NCBI RefSeq assembly: GCF_018812025.1
Contig: NC_063046.1
Coordinates: forward strand, 1,452,171-1,516,170
From: Megalobrama amblycephala
Taxonomy: Eukaryota; Chordata; Actinopteri; Cypriniformes; Xenocyprididae
DNA: 64,000 nucleotides
Direction: 5' to 3'
Both the position numbers and the translations under genes were made by a program. Below the pieces are notes generated by a model that worked only from the letters and a program-made list of their open reading frames with translations, was not told the origin of the DNA and made no database searches. This document shows positions 36,569 to 50,754 of the stretch, in pieces. Positions within the stretch are counted from its first letter, which is position 1; each line of letters begins with the position of its first letter.

Positions 36569-36660
36569 TAAAGTGGGAGCTGTTGAGATCAGAGTGCTGA
36601 AGCAAACTCACATTCACACAGAGAACTGAAGAGAATCGCTGAATCAGCAGCAGCACTGCA

Positions 36661-36700
<40 letters not shown>
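36251..36700. repeat. Cluster of (GA)n, (TG)n and (CA)n microsatellites
   Basis: (GA)n at 36251-36289, (TG)n with a GA tail at 36499-36568 and (CA)n at 36661-36700 lie within 450 bases. Confidence 0.95.
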
Positions 36701-36705
<5 letters not shown>

Positions 36706-39126
36706 GCAGGTCACTCCTGTGGTTTGTTTCTTCTTGTGTTATGATAGGTCACATTCATCTCTAAAGGAATAAATCTACTTAAGTAGGGCTGAACAATTAG
36801 ATTTCCACTCTTGTGAAATGGCAGGATCTGTAATCGATCAGGATTTTCATCCACCCGGTCTGTAAGACCGTCCGACGGCGTTCTGCTCCTGCACACCTCC
36901 AAAAACTGAGCATATGATCAGCTGTTAGAAATGCTGACCATTACTGACCCTTCATATGATCAGAGTTATTCTGTCTAAACCCTGATCAGACTGTACAGTA
37001 TAGTAGTAAAGCGCTTTATAAATGCCTCATTCATTCATTCAATCACAATAATGTAGGATAACTGCAATAATTGTGCACTTCAAATTTCAAATCACACGTT
37101 CCGTCCAAATATAAGCACTTGAAGAAACGCACAGTATCGTCTCCGTTTTTGTGGAATTATTTGTGTGACGATTAATCATCAGCACAAAATTCATGATCAT
37201 GACTGAACAATCAGACAAATGTCAATTATCACGATATCAGTCAAGTCCAACACAATAGTTTCAGAACTGCATAAATGTAATATTTTCTTCTTCACAAACC
37301 GACACTTTCACATCTTCAAATCACACGGTGTGATGAAGCTCTGGAGCGTCTGTGACAGAGAGTGAAGTGCAGACGGAAAATGATCATTTTTACAAAAATA
37401 TATTTGCTAGCATCATAATCTGACCTGCAGAAACATGATATAAAGTGCACTTCATGACCTCTAAGTGCTCAAATTACATTAAATTTTGTCCAGGGTGAGC
37501 TGCAAAATGATCCTGCATTACAGGTTGAGTGTTTCTCACAGCAGCAAACCTTCAACATCATCTCAGTGAAGCAATGACAAATAATCTCCTCCAGGTCTTC
37601 AGGTTTAAACGCTGGTGTGCCGCTTTAACCGCAGCCGCTCAGAATCCTTCAGTAACGCTCTGCTGTCTGAGATCTTAATCGCTTCAGCGCCTGTTCTCCT
37701 GTGAACATGCTGAAATCTCCACGTCATTTCATTCAGTCACCCTGGATTGATTTTTAAGATTCTCCTTAAATGAAATGGAAGGAATTCACTTTCAACTCCA
37801 GGTTCAGCCGGCATGTGAAATTCCTCTTAAGTCAAAGAAAGTCTCAGGAAGCGAGATCAGAGCGTTTCTGACGATCTGTTATTTCAGTCGATCTTCCCCG
37901 AGCCACGATTATTGAAATTAAACCGCTTCGAGTTCTCTGGCTGCCATTATTAAAATCACTGTTCTTCACCGTTTCATTCAAAGGTTTTGTTTCTCTTTAA
38001 TCTTCAGCAGAAATTGCTCAACACTGACCAAAATATATATTTATTCTCGTATACATTCTCAGCCTCACATCATTCAAACCTGTATGATTTTCTTCTGATT
38101 TGATGAAAGGCTGATAGCGTCGGTCGCTCTTTTCAGAGCATCACATTAATAAAATGAGCTCTGGATCTTTGGTGAAAAAAAACCCGAACTGTTTGTTTAC
38201 AACTGTTACAATTTACAATCTATTTTTGCTCAAAACTCTAAAACTTTATTTCTAAACTTTGTTCAGAATTTCTAAAAAAAGGGTTTCTCACGGGGTTAAA
38301 ACTGTAATAAAGCATGCTTCAGGAATCAAGGACTTTGTCTAAAAGAACACTGCTGGATTTTCTCCTGATGTAACGAACATGTCGGATAATGACCTATGAC
38401 CGCGTGAGCAGAGACTGAACGCTCATCGTCCTTTCGTGAAAAAGAGTCACATTTTCTGCTTTTGTTTGATACAACATGAGAATATTCATTTCTGGCAGAA
38501 CGTTTTCCTTTTTATATTTGTGGGCCGCGAGCAAATCTTCCTGAAGCACATTAGGCCTCATCACAAAGAAAACAGCCTCGACTCTTCCCAAAACACGATC
38601 CGCACGCCTCCGTCACTGGAGCGTCTCATCAAACGCGTCTGAAGTCCCGTCACGTATGGCTAATCAGTGTCGATGGCGTGAACGCAGCTCGTTTCAGAGA
38701 CACTTCTCATGCGCTCTCGTTACGCCTCTATAAAATCTCTTCATCCGGGCGGGAGAAACGAGCCGGATCTCAGGTTGACTGGTTGGAGGAGAGGGATTAT
38801 AGTCAGATTAGGCGCGCCGCTAACCGACGGCACCGGGTCACGCTCCTGTCACGCAGGTGAGGAGGTCGGGTCACGTCTGGAGCGCTGAGCCCGGGATCAG
38901 TGTTCAAAGACAAAAAGAGCTTTCAGCTGATCTCCCACTTTAAAGAGCTGACAGGAACTAAACTAACACATAAAGCTTCTGGAAAATGTTAAATCACAGC
39001 CGTGCTGAAGCAGTTCACTCATGTGTAGGACGATTATAAACAAACTGCTTGATCGTTTATACAAAATATAGATTATATTATCGTCCAGCTGTAGTCTGTT
39101 AAATGCAGCTATAAGACATAAAGATA
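36701..39126. other. Non-coding stretch
   Basis: A lone hAT-like left end (AGTAGGGCTGAACAATTAGA) at about 36784 has no visible partner. No supported gene. Confidence 0.45.
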
Positions 39127-39931
39127 TTAAAGAGTTAATTCACCCAAAAAAAATTATATTTCTGTCATTAATTACTCTCCCTCATGTCGTTCCACACCCG
39201 TAAGACCTTCGTTCATCTTCAGAACACAAATTAAGATATTTTTGATGAAATCCGAGAGGTATATGACTCAACACTTACAAGGTCCAGAAAGGAACTAAAG
39301 ACATCGTTAAAACAGTCATGTGACTGCAGTGGATCAACCTTAATGTAACAAAGAGACGAGAATACTTTCTGTGCGCAAAAACAAAACAAAAATAACTTTA
39401 TTCATCAATCTCTTCTCTTCTGTGACATTCTCATTCGTTGTTTGCATCCAGCACTTCCAGGTTCATCGTCAGAACACCGACTCATTATTGGCCGGCTCCT
39501 GCGTCAGCTGATCACATATGCGTCGTGCTGATCACGTGATCGGCTTTGGCCAATACCGAGCCGGCGTTCGGACGTAAACACGGAAGCTTCACTGTGTTAC
39601 TGCGTCACCTGCGTAAGATAATGAGAGGAAAGAGAAGCGATTGAATAAAGTTATTTTTGTTTTGTTTTTGCGCACAGAAAGTATTCTCGTCTCTTCATTA
39701 CATTAAGGTTGATCCACTGCAGTCACATGACTGTTTTAACGATGTCTTTAGTTCCTTTCTGGACCTTGAAAGTGTTGATTATATTGCTGTCTATGGATGA
39801 ATCTCTTGGATTTCATCAAAAATATCTTAATTTGTGTTCTGAAGATGAACAAAGGTCTTACAGGTGTGGAACGACATGAGGGTGAGTAATTAATGACAGA
39901 AATATCATTTTTGGGTGAACTAACTCTTTAA
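39127..39931. mobile_element. TTAA-flanked long palindromic MITE (805 bp)
   Basis: TTAA lies at 39127-39130 and 39928-39931. The roughly 300-bp arms are near-perfect inverted copies (left AAGGTCCAGAAAGGAACT, right AGTTCCTTTCTGGACCTT; left TGCGCAAAAACAAAACAAAA, right TTTTGTTTTGTTTTTGCGCA). The central part contains GGCCGGCTCCTGCGTCAG. A truncated relative lies at 17562-17980. Confidence 0.93.
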
Positions 39932-39991
39932 GATATTATAAACAATGTGTATCTTGAAAAGCTCTATACAGATACATTTGACTTGACATAC

Positions 39992-40066
<75 letters not shown>

Positions 40067-40069
40067 AAA
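39992..40069. repeat. (GAAA)n tetranucleotide microsatellite
   Basis: About 19 GAAA units, a purine-only strand. Confidence 0.95.
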
Positions 40070-40565
40070 CGCACACAAAGATCAACAGAGATCAGCCAGT
40101 GAAACAGAACAAGATCTTAATTAGTTCAAACACATTTTATCCCAACATAAATCCATCCAGATGAAGCTTCTGACCTGCTCAGATCATCTGAGGAAAACAT
40201 TCCCTCACAACCCACAGAAAACTCAACGACTACAGGACAAAAAAATATTATTCAAACAGAAGGAAAATGTGTGTTTAACACCTGCTATTGGTTTGGAAAA
40301 AGAGCTACTCAAATCTGAAAGGGTCGTGAATCTGCAGACATTTTCCCTGTTTCAAGTGATGATCCAGCGGTGTGTGCAGACATTCGCTTTAGAGCCGTGT
40401 TCAAGACAAAAGATTGAACTGCCAGAGACATTCAATGACAGATGAACAAATCCAGTCTGAGTGCATTAGGTACTTTCACAGTGGGAAAAACATCAAGATG
40501 AGCCAGAAATACTGATGAAGGTGAGAGTAACCCTGCTGAAGATCTGTGTGTTCTCTGATCATTAC
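40070..40565. other. Non-coding stretch
   Basis: Contains a 94-codon plus-strand frame (40161-40445) with no recognisable family signature. Confidence 0.35.
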
Positions 40566-40825
40566 ACACACATCCATAACACACTGAACACACACACTGA
40601 ACACACACACTGAACACACACACTGAACACACACACTGAACACACACACTGGACACACACACTGAACACACACACTGAACACACACACTGGACACACACA
40701 CTGGACACACACACTGAACACACACACACTGGACACACACACTGAACACACACACTGAACACACACTGAACACACACACTGGACACACACACTGGACACA
40801 CACACTGGACACACACACTGGACAG
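40566..40825. repeat. 13-bp minisatellite (TGAACACACACAC / TGGACACACACAC)
   Basis: About twenty head-to-tail 13-bp units differ mainly by TGAAC versus TGGAC. The two variants are grouped: mostly TGAAC on the left and TGGAC on the right. Because 13 is not a multiple of three, open Cys/Val-rich frames appear on the minus strand. These are not genes. Confidence 0.95.
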
Positions 40826-41026
40826 GGTCATCAATACCCACTGATCAATCACACATCAATACATCATTTACATACTAATGACACAAACACACACTCTCAC
40901 ATTACACACCTTCATTTTCAGATTTTTGGCCCAATTGCAAGAGAAACGCTTCAGTTATTATTATGAGTAAAAGAACATAAAGGGGTTTCTGAACTTTATT
41001 AGAAAAGGGCAGATAAAGACAAGCCT

Positions 41027-41965
<939 letters not shown>

Positions 41966-41986
41966 AATGATCAATCAGCTCTTTAC

Positions 41987-42420
41987 CTTCGGAATTCTCT
42001 CCCTGCGTCTCCGTCTCTCCTTCTTCCCAAATTCCTGCGGTTTTCTCTGGAATCTATGGAATAATGTCCAGTATCCGTCAGAGCGCAACGCGTCTCGATA
42101 CTGCGCGTCTTCCGATGGGAGCTGCTAAGCGCCGCGTCACCTGCGTCCTCACATCAGCAACGCGCGCGAACCCGCCCACAGAGACACGCCCCGCGCCGCG
42201 GGCGGAGCCGAGCTGCAGTCAGAGCGACGCGACGCGCGAGCACAGATGCTGTAGATCTCCCGAAACAGGAGAACGCGACTGATGTTCCCCTCACGACAAA
42301 CGACGCGTTTAGATCCGCCGCCAGGTTCCGCCTTCAGTCCACACTGACTCAAACGAGCCGCTGGAGCGAGTCCAGATGAGCTGAGCGCGCGTCACACACT
42401 ACAGTAACACATCACTGCAA
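41987..42420 (-). promoter_or_regulatory. CpG-dense segment; candidate promoter and non-coding exon 1 of nrxn2
   Basis: About 30 CpG dinucleotides occur between 42061 and 42240, far above the rest of the window, as at unmethylated vertebrate promoters. On the minus strand a good donor (CCGAAG/GTAAAG) falls at 41987/41986, so an exon could run from the CpG-rich core to that donor. It lies upstream of the nrxn2 first coding exon on the same strand, and that exon needs a spliced leader. No TATA box is evident. It could equally belong to another gene, and the implied intron would be about 33 kb. Confidence 0.35.
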
Positions 42421-43562
42421 CAGTTCTGCGCTTTCTGACAAATAAACATTAATAACATTCGGACGCATGAGGTTAGTAATCAGTAATGGATAAGCACAGC
42501 GTTATATTAAAGAGAATTGTGTCAGATAATGAATATGCTGGATGTAATCTAACAGCGACACTGCTTCATGAATATAATGTGTGCGTAAAACGAGGAACGC
42601 AACGCAGTGGAATGGGAAAAACGCGAGCAAAAGCTGAACTTCTTTCAACTTGAGCGCGCATTTCTGAACGCAGGTTCACGCGCAAGACGAGACGCGTGCG
42701 CAAAGGTCAAACTCGCCCTTCTGGCGCATGTTTGTTTACATGGAAAAGAACGGCAAGAGTACGGCGTCCGGGAAGGGACGGGTTCGGTTCGGCAGCGAGT
42801 GAATGACTCACTTAATGACATTAAAATACAGGCCTACTAATTGATCACTAATCCTGTAAACATGGAGGAATGGAGTCAGTGGGTGATTACAGAATTTACA
42901 AAACATATATGGTACATGACATAAGGTAACAATAAATATATACAATTATTAAATAAAAATAAGCTCTAATCAGTAAATTCATTTAGAATTCTGTGGGTTC
43001 TTGTAGGCATATTATTCATCTTCTTATAGAGGTCTATTCTTCTAACATATAGGATTACTAATAATGAATTATTCAGGGGCGAGGTGTGTGGACAGTGTGT
43101 AATATTATATAATTGCTATAGATTCAACTAATTCAATATCAGTATGACACCAAGAGAAAAGACACTCAAGTGGCCACACAATTCATATGAAATACATTTT
43201 ACACTACATAAAATATTTAAAATATGACTAGCGAGTTTAGATAAATATATGCAGTTCGATCTCACTGGCCTGAGAAATGACTGTCATGCCGTCTACAGAT
43301 AAAACTATCAGACATCATGAGGTCCAGTGTTCCTGCCGTTCCTTCCTTGTGCGGTTTTGCCTACTTCTCCCAAATAAATGATCCCGGAGACTCCCTGCCT
43401 TCCTTCTGCTTCCACTGTCACCAAAACACACTGCGCTCTATACAGTGGATCAGACTGAACGTGGAGATCGATCCAGCGCAGCTCCTGCTGTACAGTACTG
43501 AGAGTGTGGGCATGACATCTAAATATTTATTGAGCTCATCTCATGATTTCCTTTTGTTTGTA
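42421..43562. other. Non-coding stretch
   Basis: The CpG density drops and AT content rises after about 42850. No supported gene. Confidence 0.45.
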
Positions 43563-44179
43563 CAGTTTTTTCAGCCGCTTACACACTTTTCAAAACTTTG
43601 CCTCTATTTTTCAAAACTTTACACACAAATCCAAGAATCGCACACATAAAATGCAAAATGAAGCACTGCATTCAAAATATCACAAACACATCTCAAAAGC
43701 AAACATTTGTCTTACGCTGCAAACATCTTTGCCATAATATTCTATTTTTGGATATATCAGGTATTCAAAACCTAAAGCTCTTCTTTCATGAGCTCCTGTG
43801 TTCGTTTCTGTACGAGACTGAAAGTAATTGACAGAGAGATGTTGAAAAATTCACGGCAAACAAACCAAACTATTCATTTTTTTACTGTAGTATTTGTGGT
43901 TGTGAATACAGTATTACAGTATGAAAGAAAAGAAATACATCAGCCATGTGTAGCTGGACAGAAACAAAGGTTGAAATCAAGATACTTCCTGTTAGATTGA
44001 CATGTGCTGCATGGAGAATTGTGTGTTGTGAAAAAAGTGTTTAATGAAATTGAAAACTGAGTCGAAGGCAGAGAATTGGTGTATGGTTCAGTTTTGGTGT
44101 GTTTCTGGTGTTTGAGTGTCAGGCTTCAGAAATTGTGTGACAAGTAAAGATTTCTTGTGTAAGCAGTTGAAAAAAACTG
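43563..44179. mobile_element. TA-flanked MITE (617 bp)
   Basis: The left end CAGTTTTTTCAGCCGCTTACAC and the right end, read in reverse as CAGTTTTTTTCAACTGCTTAC, form inverted termini. TA dinucleotides flank both ends (43561-43562, 44180-44181), consistent with the Tc1/mariner superfamily. The interior is non-coding. Confidence 0.75.
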
Positions 44180-45224
44180 TAAAACTCATGCAGAACTCCA
44201 CCTGCTCGAATCGGCCAATCATAAAGCAACACTGCATCACTTCTGGTGGCGCTTTTCACTTTTTATATTGAGAGCGTCAGTCTTTGTTTACAGAGCGTGA
44301 CCTCAGCGGATAAACCTGAACCACATCTCTACAACACAGAGACGTATCACAGATGTTCCTGCACAAGAGTGTGTGTGTGTGTGTGTGTTCATGAACCCCA
44401 CTTCTCTTTCTTTGGACGACATGCTCTTCATTTGTCTCTTTTTCTCTTCAATATGCTTTTCCAGGGTGAGATGCATGTTAAAGTCACACAGGCATCTGCT
44501 GGAGTAATGAATGGACCAATAAGCAAACGGAAACAATATCCCTTTAGAGAGCTCTTATTGAACCATTAAATGGAAACACTAATGCACAATGTATCTTCTG
44601 AAAAGGAATGAAGCGTCCCTGCCATCTCTCTCTCTCTCTCTCTCTGTTTATTAATTCAACAGGCCGTGCGACACCAGCTGCAGTTCTTTACAGTTCTCCA
44701 TCCGCGTCGAAACACCTGAGCTGCCGTCGGATTTCTCCTGGATGGCTTTCTGAACACATCACTGCATACATCACTGGCCAAAGCAATTTAGTGAAACCTT
44801 GTAAGTCCCGACGGCCATTATGGAGGCGTGAGGGGCTCGTGGTTCAGAGAGGAGCGCAGGAGGTAATTGCAGTGACGCGGAGCGAATGTCGTGTCCAAGG
44901 CCACAGAGCAGCTCCGAGGAGGGACAGCTTCGGCTTTAATTAGCCCAACCTGAGAGGTCACGGGGTCACAGACAATGGACGACTCCCAGAAGTCCTCACG
45001 CCAGCTTCTTGGACACATTTTGAAAACACAGCAAAACAATTATATATAACTAAAAAACCTATGAGATAATAAAACAATGTGACCATGAAATAAAAACTTA
45101 ATTGTAGATTAACACTGAACTGAAAGTAACACTGAAAATGTAACACTTTGAAAGAATGCTTGACCATTTTTAATTGTATTATTCAACAGCAACCTTCCGT
45201 TCTCTCTATTAAATCCAACACAGA
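44180..45224. other. Non-coding stretch with short (TG)n and (CT)n
   Basis: A short TG run lies at about 44369-44388 and a CT run at 44626-44644. Frames of about 110 codons on the plus strand show no family signature. Confidence 0.4.
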
Positions 45225-45665
45225 GGTGACTTAAACTGCAATTCATTGCCTGGCCACTAGAGACAGGCTCCAAAGGGAGTCAATCCCATAGACCCCATGT
45301 TAAAATGCCCAACTTTACAGCAGAATTATACTTTGGAGGCGGGCTCATTCGTTTGTGAGAGTCTAATGTATATGATTGTATACAGTTTTACAACATAAAC
45401 GCTGCTCAAAATGCATAATTTCCTGAAGAACGATGATAGAGAGCAGATCATTCAGAAGAATATGACGCAAACAATGGACAATATCTCAATATTTCATAGA
45501 TTTAACGCTTTTGTGGACAAAAAGTGTTGCTGGATGTTTTTCAATGGACGTTTATCAAGACGGCAACGGCCGCCTCCGCCCACTTCGGGCTTCAAAAATG
45601 CTCTTCGGAAACCTACGGGTGACGTCACAGACACTACATCTATGTTATATATACAGTCTGTAGTG
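45225..45665. repeat. Probable interspersed fish transposon fragment
   Basis: Blocks such as GGGTGACGTCACAGACACTA and GTTATATATACAGTCTGT look like the terminus of a dispersed fish DNA repeat that I recognise by pattern. Inverted ends are not clear, so the boundaries are approximate. Confidence 0.4.
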
Positions 45666-47933
45666 CATCCCTCTATGTATTGGTATCACCTTTGATTTGA
45701 CTTGATTTAACCACGGCAGCATGGCGCACTACGATGTTTGTTTATACGGGTGTTTACAGAAATCTCAGTATCTCAGTTCAGGATCAAAACTCATGAAAAA
45801 ATCTGATCTCATTACAAGATACATGCACATATTGAAACATTTAGCACATTCTTGTTCTTTAGACTTATGAAGGATTTGAGTCTTAAATTTCTAGGGGATG
45901 TAAGCAACAAGAATAATTCATTTTCTTAGGAGCATTTTTTTAAATAGCTGACTTTGCGTTTGATTATCTCTGGGAGCAGACATAAACCTGACGTCTTCAC
46001 AGATATGAAGTCTTCTGTGGAAGCATTCGGCTGTAGACATGATGAGATTGAGAATCAGAGCTGTGAAGCAAAAGCCTGTGTCTTCATGGGTTTGAGAAAT
46101 GAGCAAACATGAAACAACAAGAAATGAAACAACTAATAAAGATTAACAGTATTTTACAGTAATTGTTTATGATTCACATACAACAGATTATGCTTGTCAG
46201 TGACGTCTAAAGCTATATATATAAAGCAATTCAAACAAACAGTCTGACTCTGATGAATTATACATCATTTAAACGTTTACTCCAAACTCAAGCTCACCGG
46301 AAAGAAAGAGAAACAGGATCTCAGAAGGGAAAGTTTTAGTCTTAGAATTTAACCTTGTGAATGTCGACCACACAAACACACATATTCACATCTGATTCAT
46401 GTTTAATTCTGTTTATACTATTTCAGCAACTTTCATCTGATGTAAACAAACTATATGACTAAAAAATCATATGATGAGCGCATGTTCTTACTGTCTGAAA
46501 CTACAGCTGACCTTCACCTTCACTGTATGAGACTGACACGTGATCACCATCACACCGAGAAAAACAGAGACTGAAGCAGTTAAACACTGAATTTTAAAGT
46601 AATCCGAGCATTATGTGAATATTCCAGGTTATTATGTCATGTGCAGCATCAGTTTTCTTCAGCGGCTCTGATGGGGAGGAGTCGTGATTAACAATATCAT
46701 TAATATTCTATCACATTTGTTTTATAAAATTTGAAACTGACAGCCCTAGTAAAAACAAATGGACATGTTTAACATGTCAATACACTAACAACTGAAGCCA
46801 AGCACAAAGAGATCTATCTGTGATAGATCTAAAATCATCAAAACATCAGCTAAATAACAGATTAGTGACGTCTGATTTCGCCCCGAGTGAGGAACCAAAA
46901 CAAGAGATTCATGTTGAATCAAAACACTGATTAAGATCGAAAACACAGTTGCTTGCCTTCTCCTTTTCAGTCAATCCCTTCCCTGTTCGGTTCATGATGC
47001 ATTAGAGATGCATCTAATACAGTGGAAACAGAGCCAGTGATTCGCTCATTAAGACAGTCACCATTTCACTGGTGAATCAGTGCTTTGAACAAATCATTTG
47101 AGTGATTGAACGATTGAAATGGCACCATTTTCATTCCCGAATGAATCGGTGCTTTGAACAAATCAGGTTAAGCGAATGATTCAAACGACTCCCTAATAAA
47201 GAAGCTCACTTGTCTCCACCTACTGTTGTAGTGATGTAACATGTAATCAACAGCAGTGCGAGGACTGACAAGCAGGTTTGAGGGCTGTTGTATAATTGTG
47301 AAATTATTAACAGTTTTTATATCATAAGCAATACAGGTGTATTTGGTACCACAGCATTCTTGAAATGTCAGATCCAACATCTTCCCCAACGGCATGTATA
47401 TCAGGATATTATGTGTAGTAGTACAGAAGTGTCATCTTCTGCTATATATACCAAATTATTACAAATCAATTACTCATGAATTGTAAATTATTACCACTGT
47501 AAATGCGTTCCTCACAGAGCTTATGCAACTCAAGTATTTCTCTTTCTCTGATTTTATATCTGCTGCATTTACAGTGGGAAATACCGCTTCTATATATATT
47601 TAATCAGTGGTCAATAATTCAGGCCGGATGAGTTATACAGTGATCGCTCTGAAAAGTATTTCTCCAGAAGAAGTGAAGAGATGTCTGTATTTATCATACG
47701 AACCGCTCCGGCCTCCATCGCTCATGTGTTCTCGCAGGGATTCGGGAGAGAGATGGAGGGACAGATAATCAGCGAGAACGTGTAAAGCGCTGAATCAGTA
47801 CCTGCATGTCCAGCCTGCGGGCTTTTCCTGTGAGATTTCAGACAACGAGTTCGAGGTTATGTGGCAGAAGACGCTCTCGGGCTCGACAGACTCAAACAGA
47901 CAATTTCTTCCTTTAACATCTGCTGCTCATGTA
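45666..47933. other. Non-coding stretch
   Basis: A lone hAT-like right end (GACAGCCCTAG) lies at about 46738. At about 47083-47165 there is a small direct repeat of GAATCAGTGCTTTGAACAAA. No supported gene. Confidence 0.45.
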
Positions 47934-49092
47934 CACCGATCAGGCGTAACATTATGAGCACCTTCCTAATATTGTGTTGGTCCGCTTTTGCTGCCAAAAC
48001 AGCTCTGACCCGTCGAGGCATGGACTCCTCTAGATCCTGAAGGTGTGCTGTGGGATCTGCACCAAGATGTTAGCAGCAGTTCCTGTAAGTCCTGTAAGTT
48101 ATGAGGTGGAGCCTCCATGGATCGGACATGTTTGTTCAGCACATCCCACAGACGCTTGACTGGATTGAGATCTGGGGAATCTGAGTTCAAGTCAACACCT
48201 CAAACTCGTTGTTGTGCTCCTCAAACCATTCCTGAACCATTTTTGTGCATTATCCTGCTGAAAGAGGCCACAGCCACCAGGGAATACCGTTTCCATGAAA
48301 GGCTGTTCATGGTCTGAACAATGCTTAGGTAGGTGGTATGTGTCAAAGTAACATCCACATGGATGGCAGGACTCAAGGTTTCCCAGCAGAACATTGCCCA
48401 AAGCATCACACTGCCTCCGCCGGCTCGCCTTCTTCCCATAGTGCATCCTGGTGCCATGTGTTCCCCAGGTAAGAGACGCACACGCACCCGGCCATCCACG
48501 TGATGTAGAAGAAAACGTGATTCATCAGACCAGGCCACCTTCTTCCATTGCTCCGTGGTCCAGTTCTGATGCTCACGTGTCCACTGTTGGCTCTTTGGGC
48601 GGTGGACAGGGGTCAGCATGGGCACCCTGACTGGTCTGCAGCTATGCAGCTCCATACGCAACAAACTGATGCATTCTGACACCTTTCTATCAGAACCAGC
48701 ATTAACTTCTGGAGCAGTTTGAGCTACAGGAGCTCGTCTGTTGGATCAGAGCCTTCAATGAGTCTCGGCCGCCCATGACCCTGTCTCCGGTTCACCACTG
48801 TTCCTTCCTTGGAGCACTTTTGATAGATACTGACCACTGCAGACCGGGAACACCCCACAAGAGCTGCGGTTCTGGAGATGCTCTGACCCAGTCGTCTAGC
48901 CGTCACAATTTGGCTCTTGTCAAACTCGCTCAAATCCTTACGCTTGCCCATTTTTCCTGCTTCCATCAACTTTCATGATAAAAAAGGTTCTCTTGCTGCC
49001 TAATATATCCACCCACTAACAGGTGCCGTGATGAAGAGATGATCAGAGTTATTCACTTCATCTGTCAGTGCTCATGATGTTATGCCTCATTG
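47934..49092 (-). mobile_element. Tc1-like transposon, copy B (1.16 kb, defective, inverted)
   Basis: The end at 47934 (CACCGATCAGGCGTAACAT) preserves the family terminus. The other end (ATGTTATGCCTCATTG) is mutated. TA flanks lie at 47932-47933 and 49093-49094. The body is closely similar to copy A throughout but in the opposite orientation. Confidence 0.92.
47966..48951 (-). pseudogene. Tc1 transposase pseudogene, copy B
   Basis: The N-terminal DNA-binding region starts at ATG 48951 ([12 protein letters not shown]) and stops at the same premature TAG after DPTDELL as copy A, so the frameshift is shared. A second frame of about 150 codons includes the first catalytic aspartate (AWSDESRF). 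The second aspartate survives in LFQQDNA (Asp codon 48254-48252), but sequence that normally follows QQDNA is missing, as in copy A. The third catalytic position is changed: SPDLNPVKRLWD has Lys where copy A keeps Glu. The copy is therefore dead by a different final lesion from copy A. Confidence 0.9.
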
Positions 49093-49094
49093 TA

Positions 49095-50425
49095 TGTTTG
49101 AATGTTGTGTTTCAGGGTGATTTCTGAAATTCATCATCATTATTTTGTCCAACAAATAATAAACAAAGAGTTTCAATAGATGTTTAGATGCAATGTTTGT
49201 AACTCACTTTTCTGTCTGAGATGAAAGTGACATTAACAGTTCAAACTGGTTTCGTGTTTTTACACCACCAAAAATACGACCGTGTCTGAGAAAGCCTCTC
49301 TGAGACCATAAAACTCACTTTACACCCAATCGCACAGATACACAGCACGTCTCGCCGCTTCTGCTGGCTGTTAGATTTAGAATCTGCAGGACGTTTGAGT
49401 AGTTTTAGCTATATATCTACAAGATGACCATTAACATTTAGTGCTGTGATAACATAGCGCTGGGCTCGCACTGAATTTACTGTCAGAGAGTCACCGATGG
49501 GTCAGTCAAATCAATAACGCTGGAAAATCCCACAGTAGGTGTTGGCTTGACCTCCCAGGAAAGGTGAAAATACTGCCTGAACCATCGGCATGAACAGATC
49601 CATACGAGCGCTGGGATTCATGTGTTAATGTGTGTGAATGAACTATGAACCAGGTTTAATGACACTCACTACCTGTTTTACTGCTGAGGAGAACAAAAGA
49701 CTTCAGATCAAAGATCCTCAGATGAAGCGCACGCCTCCTCGGGAAACACCTCGATCGCTCGCAGAATGATTGTTTCACATTAACAGTGCCACATTATTCC
49801 AGCAATAAACTGCCATCAGGGAGAGACGGTGTGTGTTTATAGATCTGCTTCTGCTCCGGAAAATGTCACGTCTCTTTGAAGAGCCAAATGTTTTCCTTTC
49901 TGTTTTAGTCTTTCCCTCTTTATTTTCAGGTCAGTCAATCATTGATGTTCATGAGTCTAATCCTGTCAAACACAGCAAAGAATCCTCCTCAATCCCATCA
50001 TTCAAATGAATATCTAAACTCACCCGTATTCACCGTCTGCTGAGATCATCAGAGGCTTGACGAATCAGACGCACAGACACACATCTGAAGCACAAACACA
50101 GCCATTTACTTCTCGTTCTCTTCTCTATGTATTCTTTATTTTTATATTAAACTAATGTTTCTACATTTCAACAAAAAATCCAGTACCTTTGTTTTATTGT
50201 TCTTTACTCTGCATTTGGTATTTGGCACGTTCATCTATATTTCAAATAAAATCACAGTGACTGAACAGAAAAGACAGAAAGAAAAGAATAGGAGGTATTT
50301 TTTCTCTTCTTTGTTTATATTGATATTGTCATGTGCCTCTCAGATGAGCTTTTTGTTTAGCATTCATATTTTATTTTGTTCCAAATGTAACGTCTGATCT
50401 TCTCTCTCTTGACATCGACCTGCTG

Positions 50426-50475
<50 letters not shown>

Positions 50476-50754
50476 TTGTTTTTGTGAATTGTGAGGACTC
50501 TCCATAGGCGTAACGGTTTTCATACTGTACAAACTGTACATTCTCTCCCCCTACACTAACTCTACTCCTAAACCTACCCATCACAGAAAACTGTCTGCAT
50601 TTTTACATTTTTAATAAAACATTGTTTAGTATGTTTTTAAACCTATTTTAAATAGTGTTATATATAAACAATAGTGTTATTATTCAGATCAATTCAGCTC
50701 ATATTTTTATCTCATCCATCAAACTGATAATACATATTAAGTGTCTTTTTAAGC
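49095..50754. other. Non-coding stretch with (CA)n at 50441-50473
   Basis: An AT-rich 80-codon frame at 50155-50397 is hydrophobic but has no signature. Nothing else recognised. Confidence 0.45.

Noticed and set aside
36784..37260. Complete hAT element beginning AGTAGGGCTGAACAATTAG
   Set aside because: No matching inverted right end or 8-bp duplication was found.
40432..40852. Cys/Val-rich minus-strand frames of 96-128 codons
   Set aside because: They are translations of the 13-bp minisatellite; the period is not a multiple of three, so all frames look alike.
43317..43649. 110-codon plus-strand frame
   Set aside because: Its second half lies inside the MITE at 43563-44179 and the first half shows no signature.
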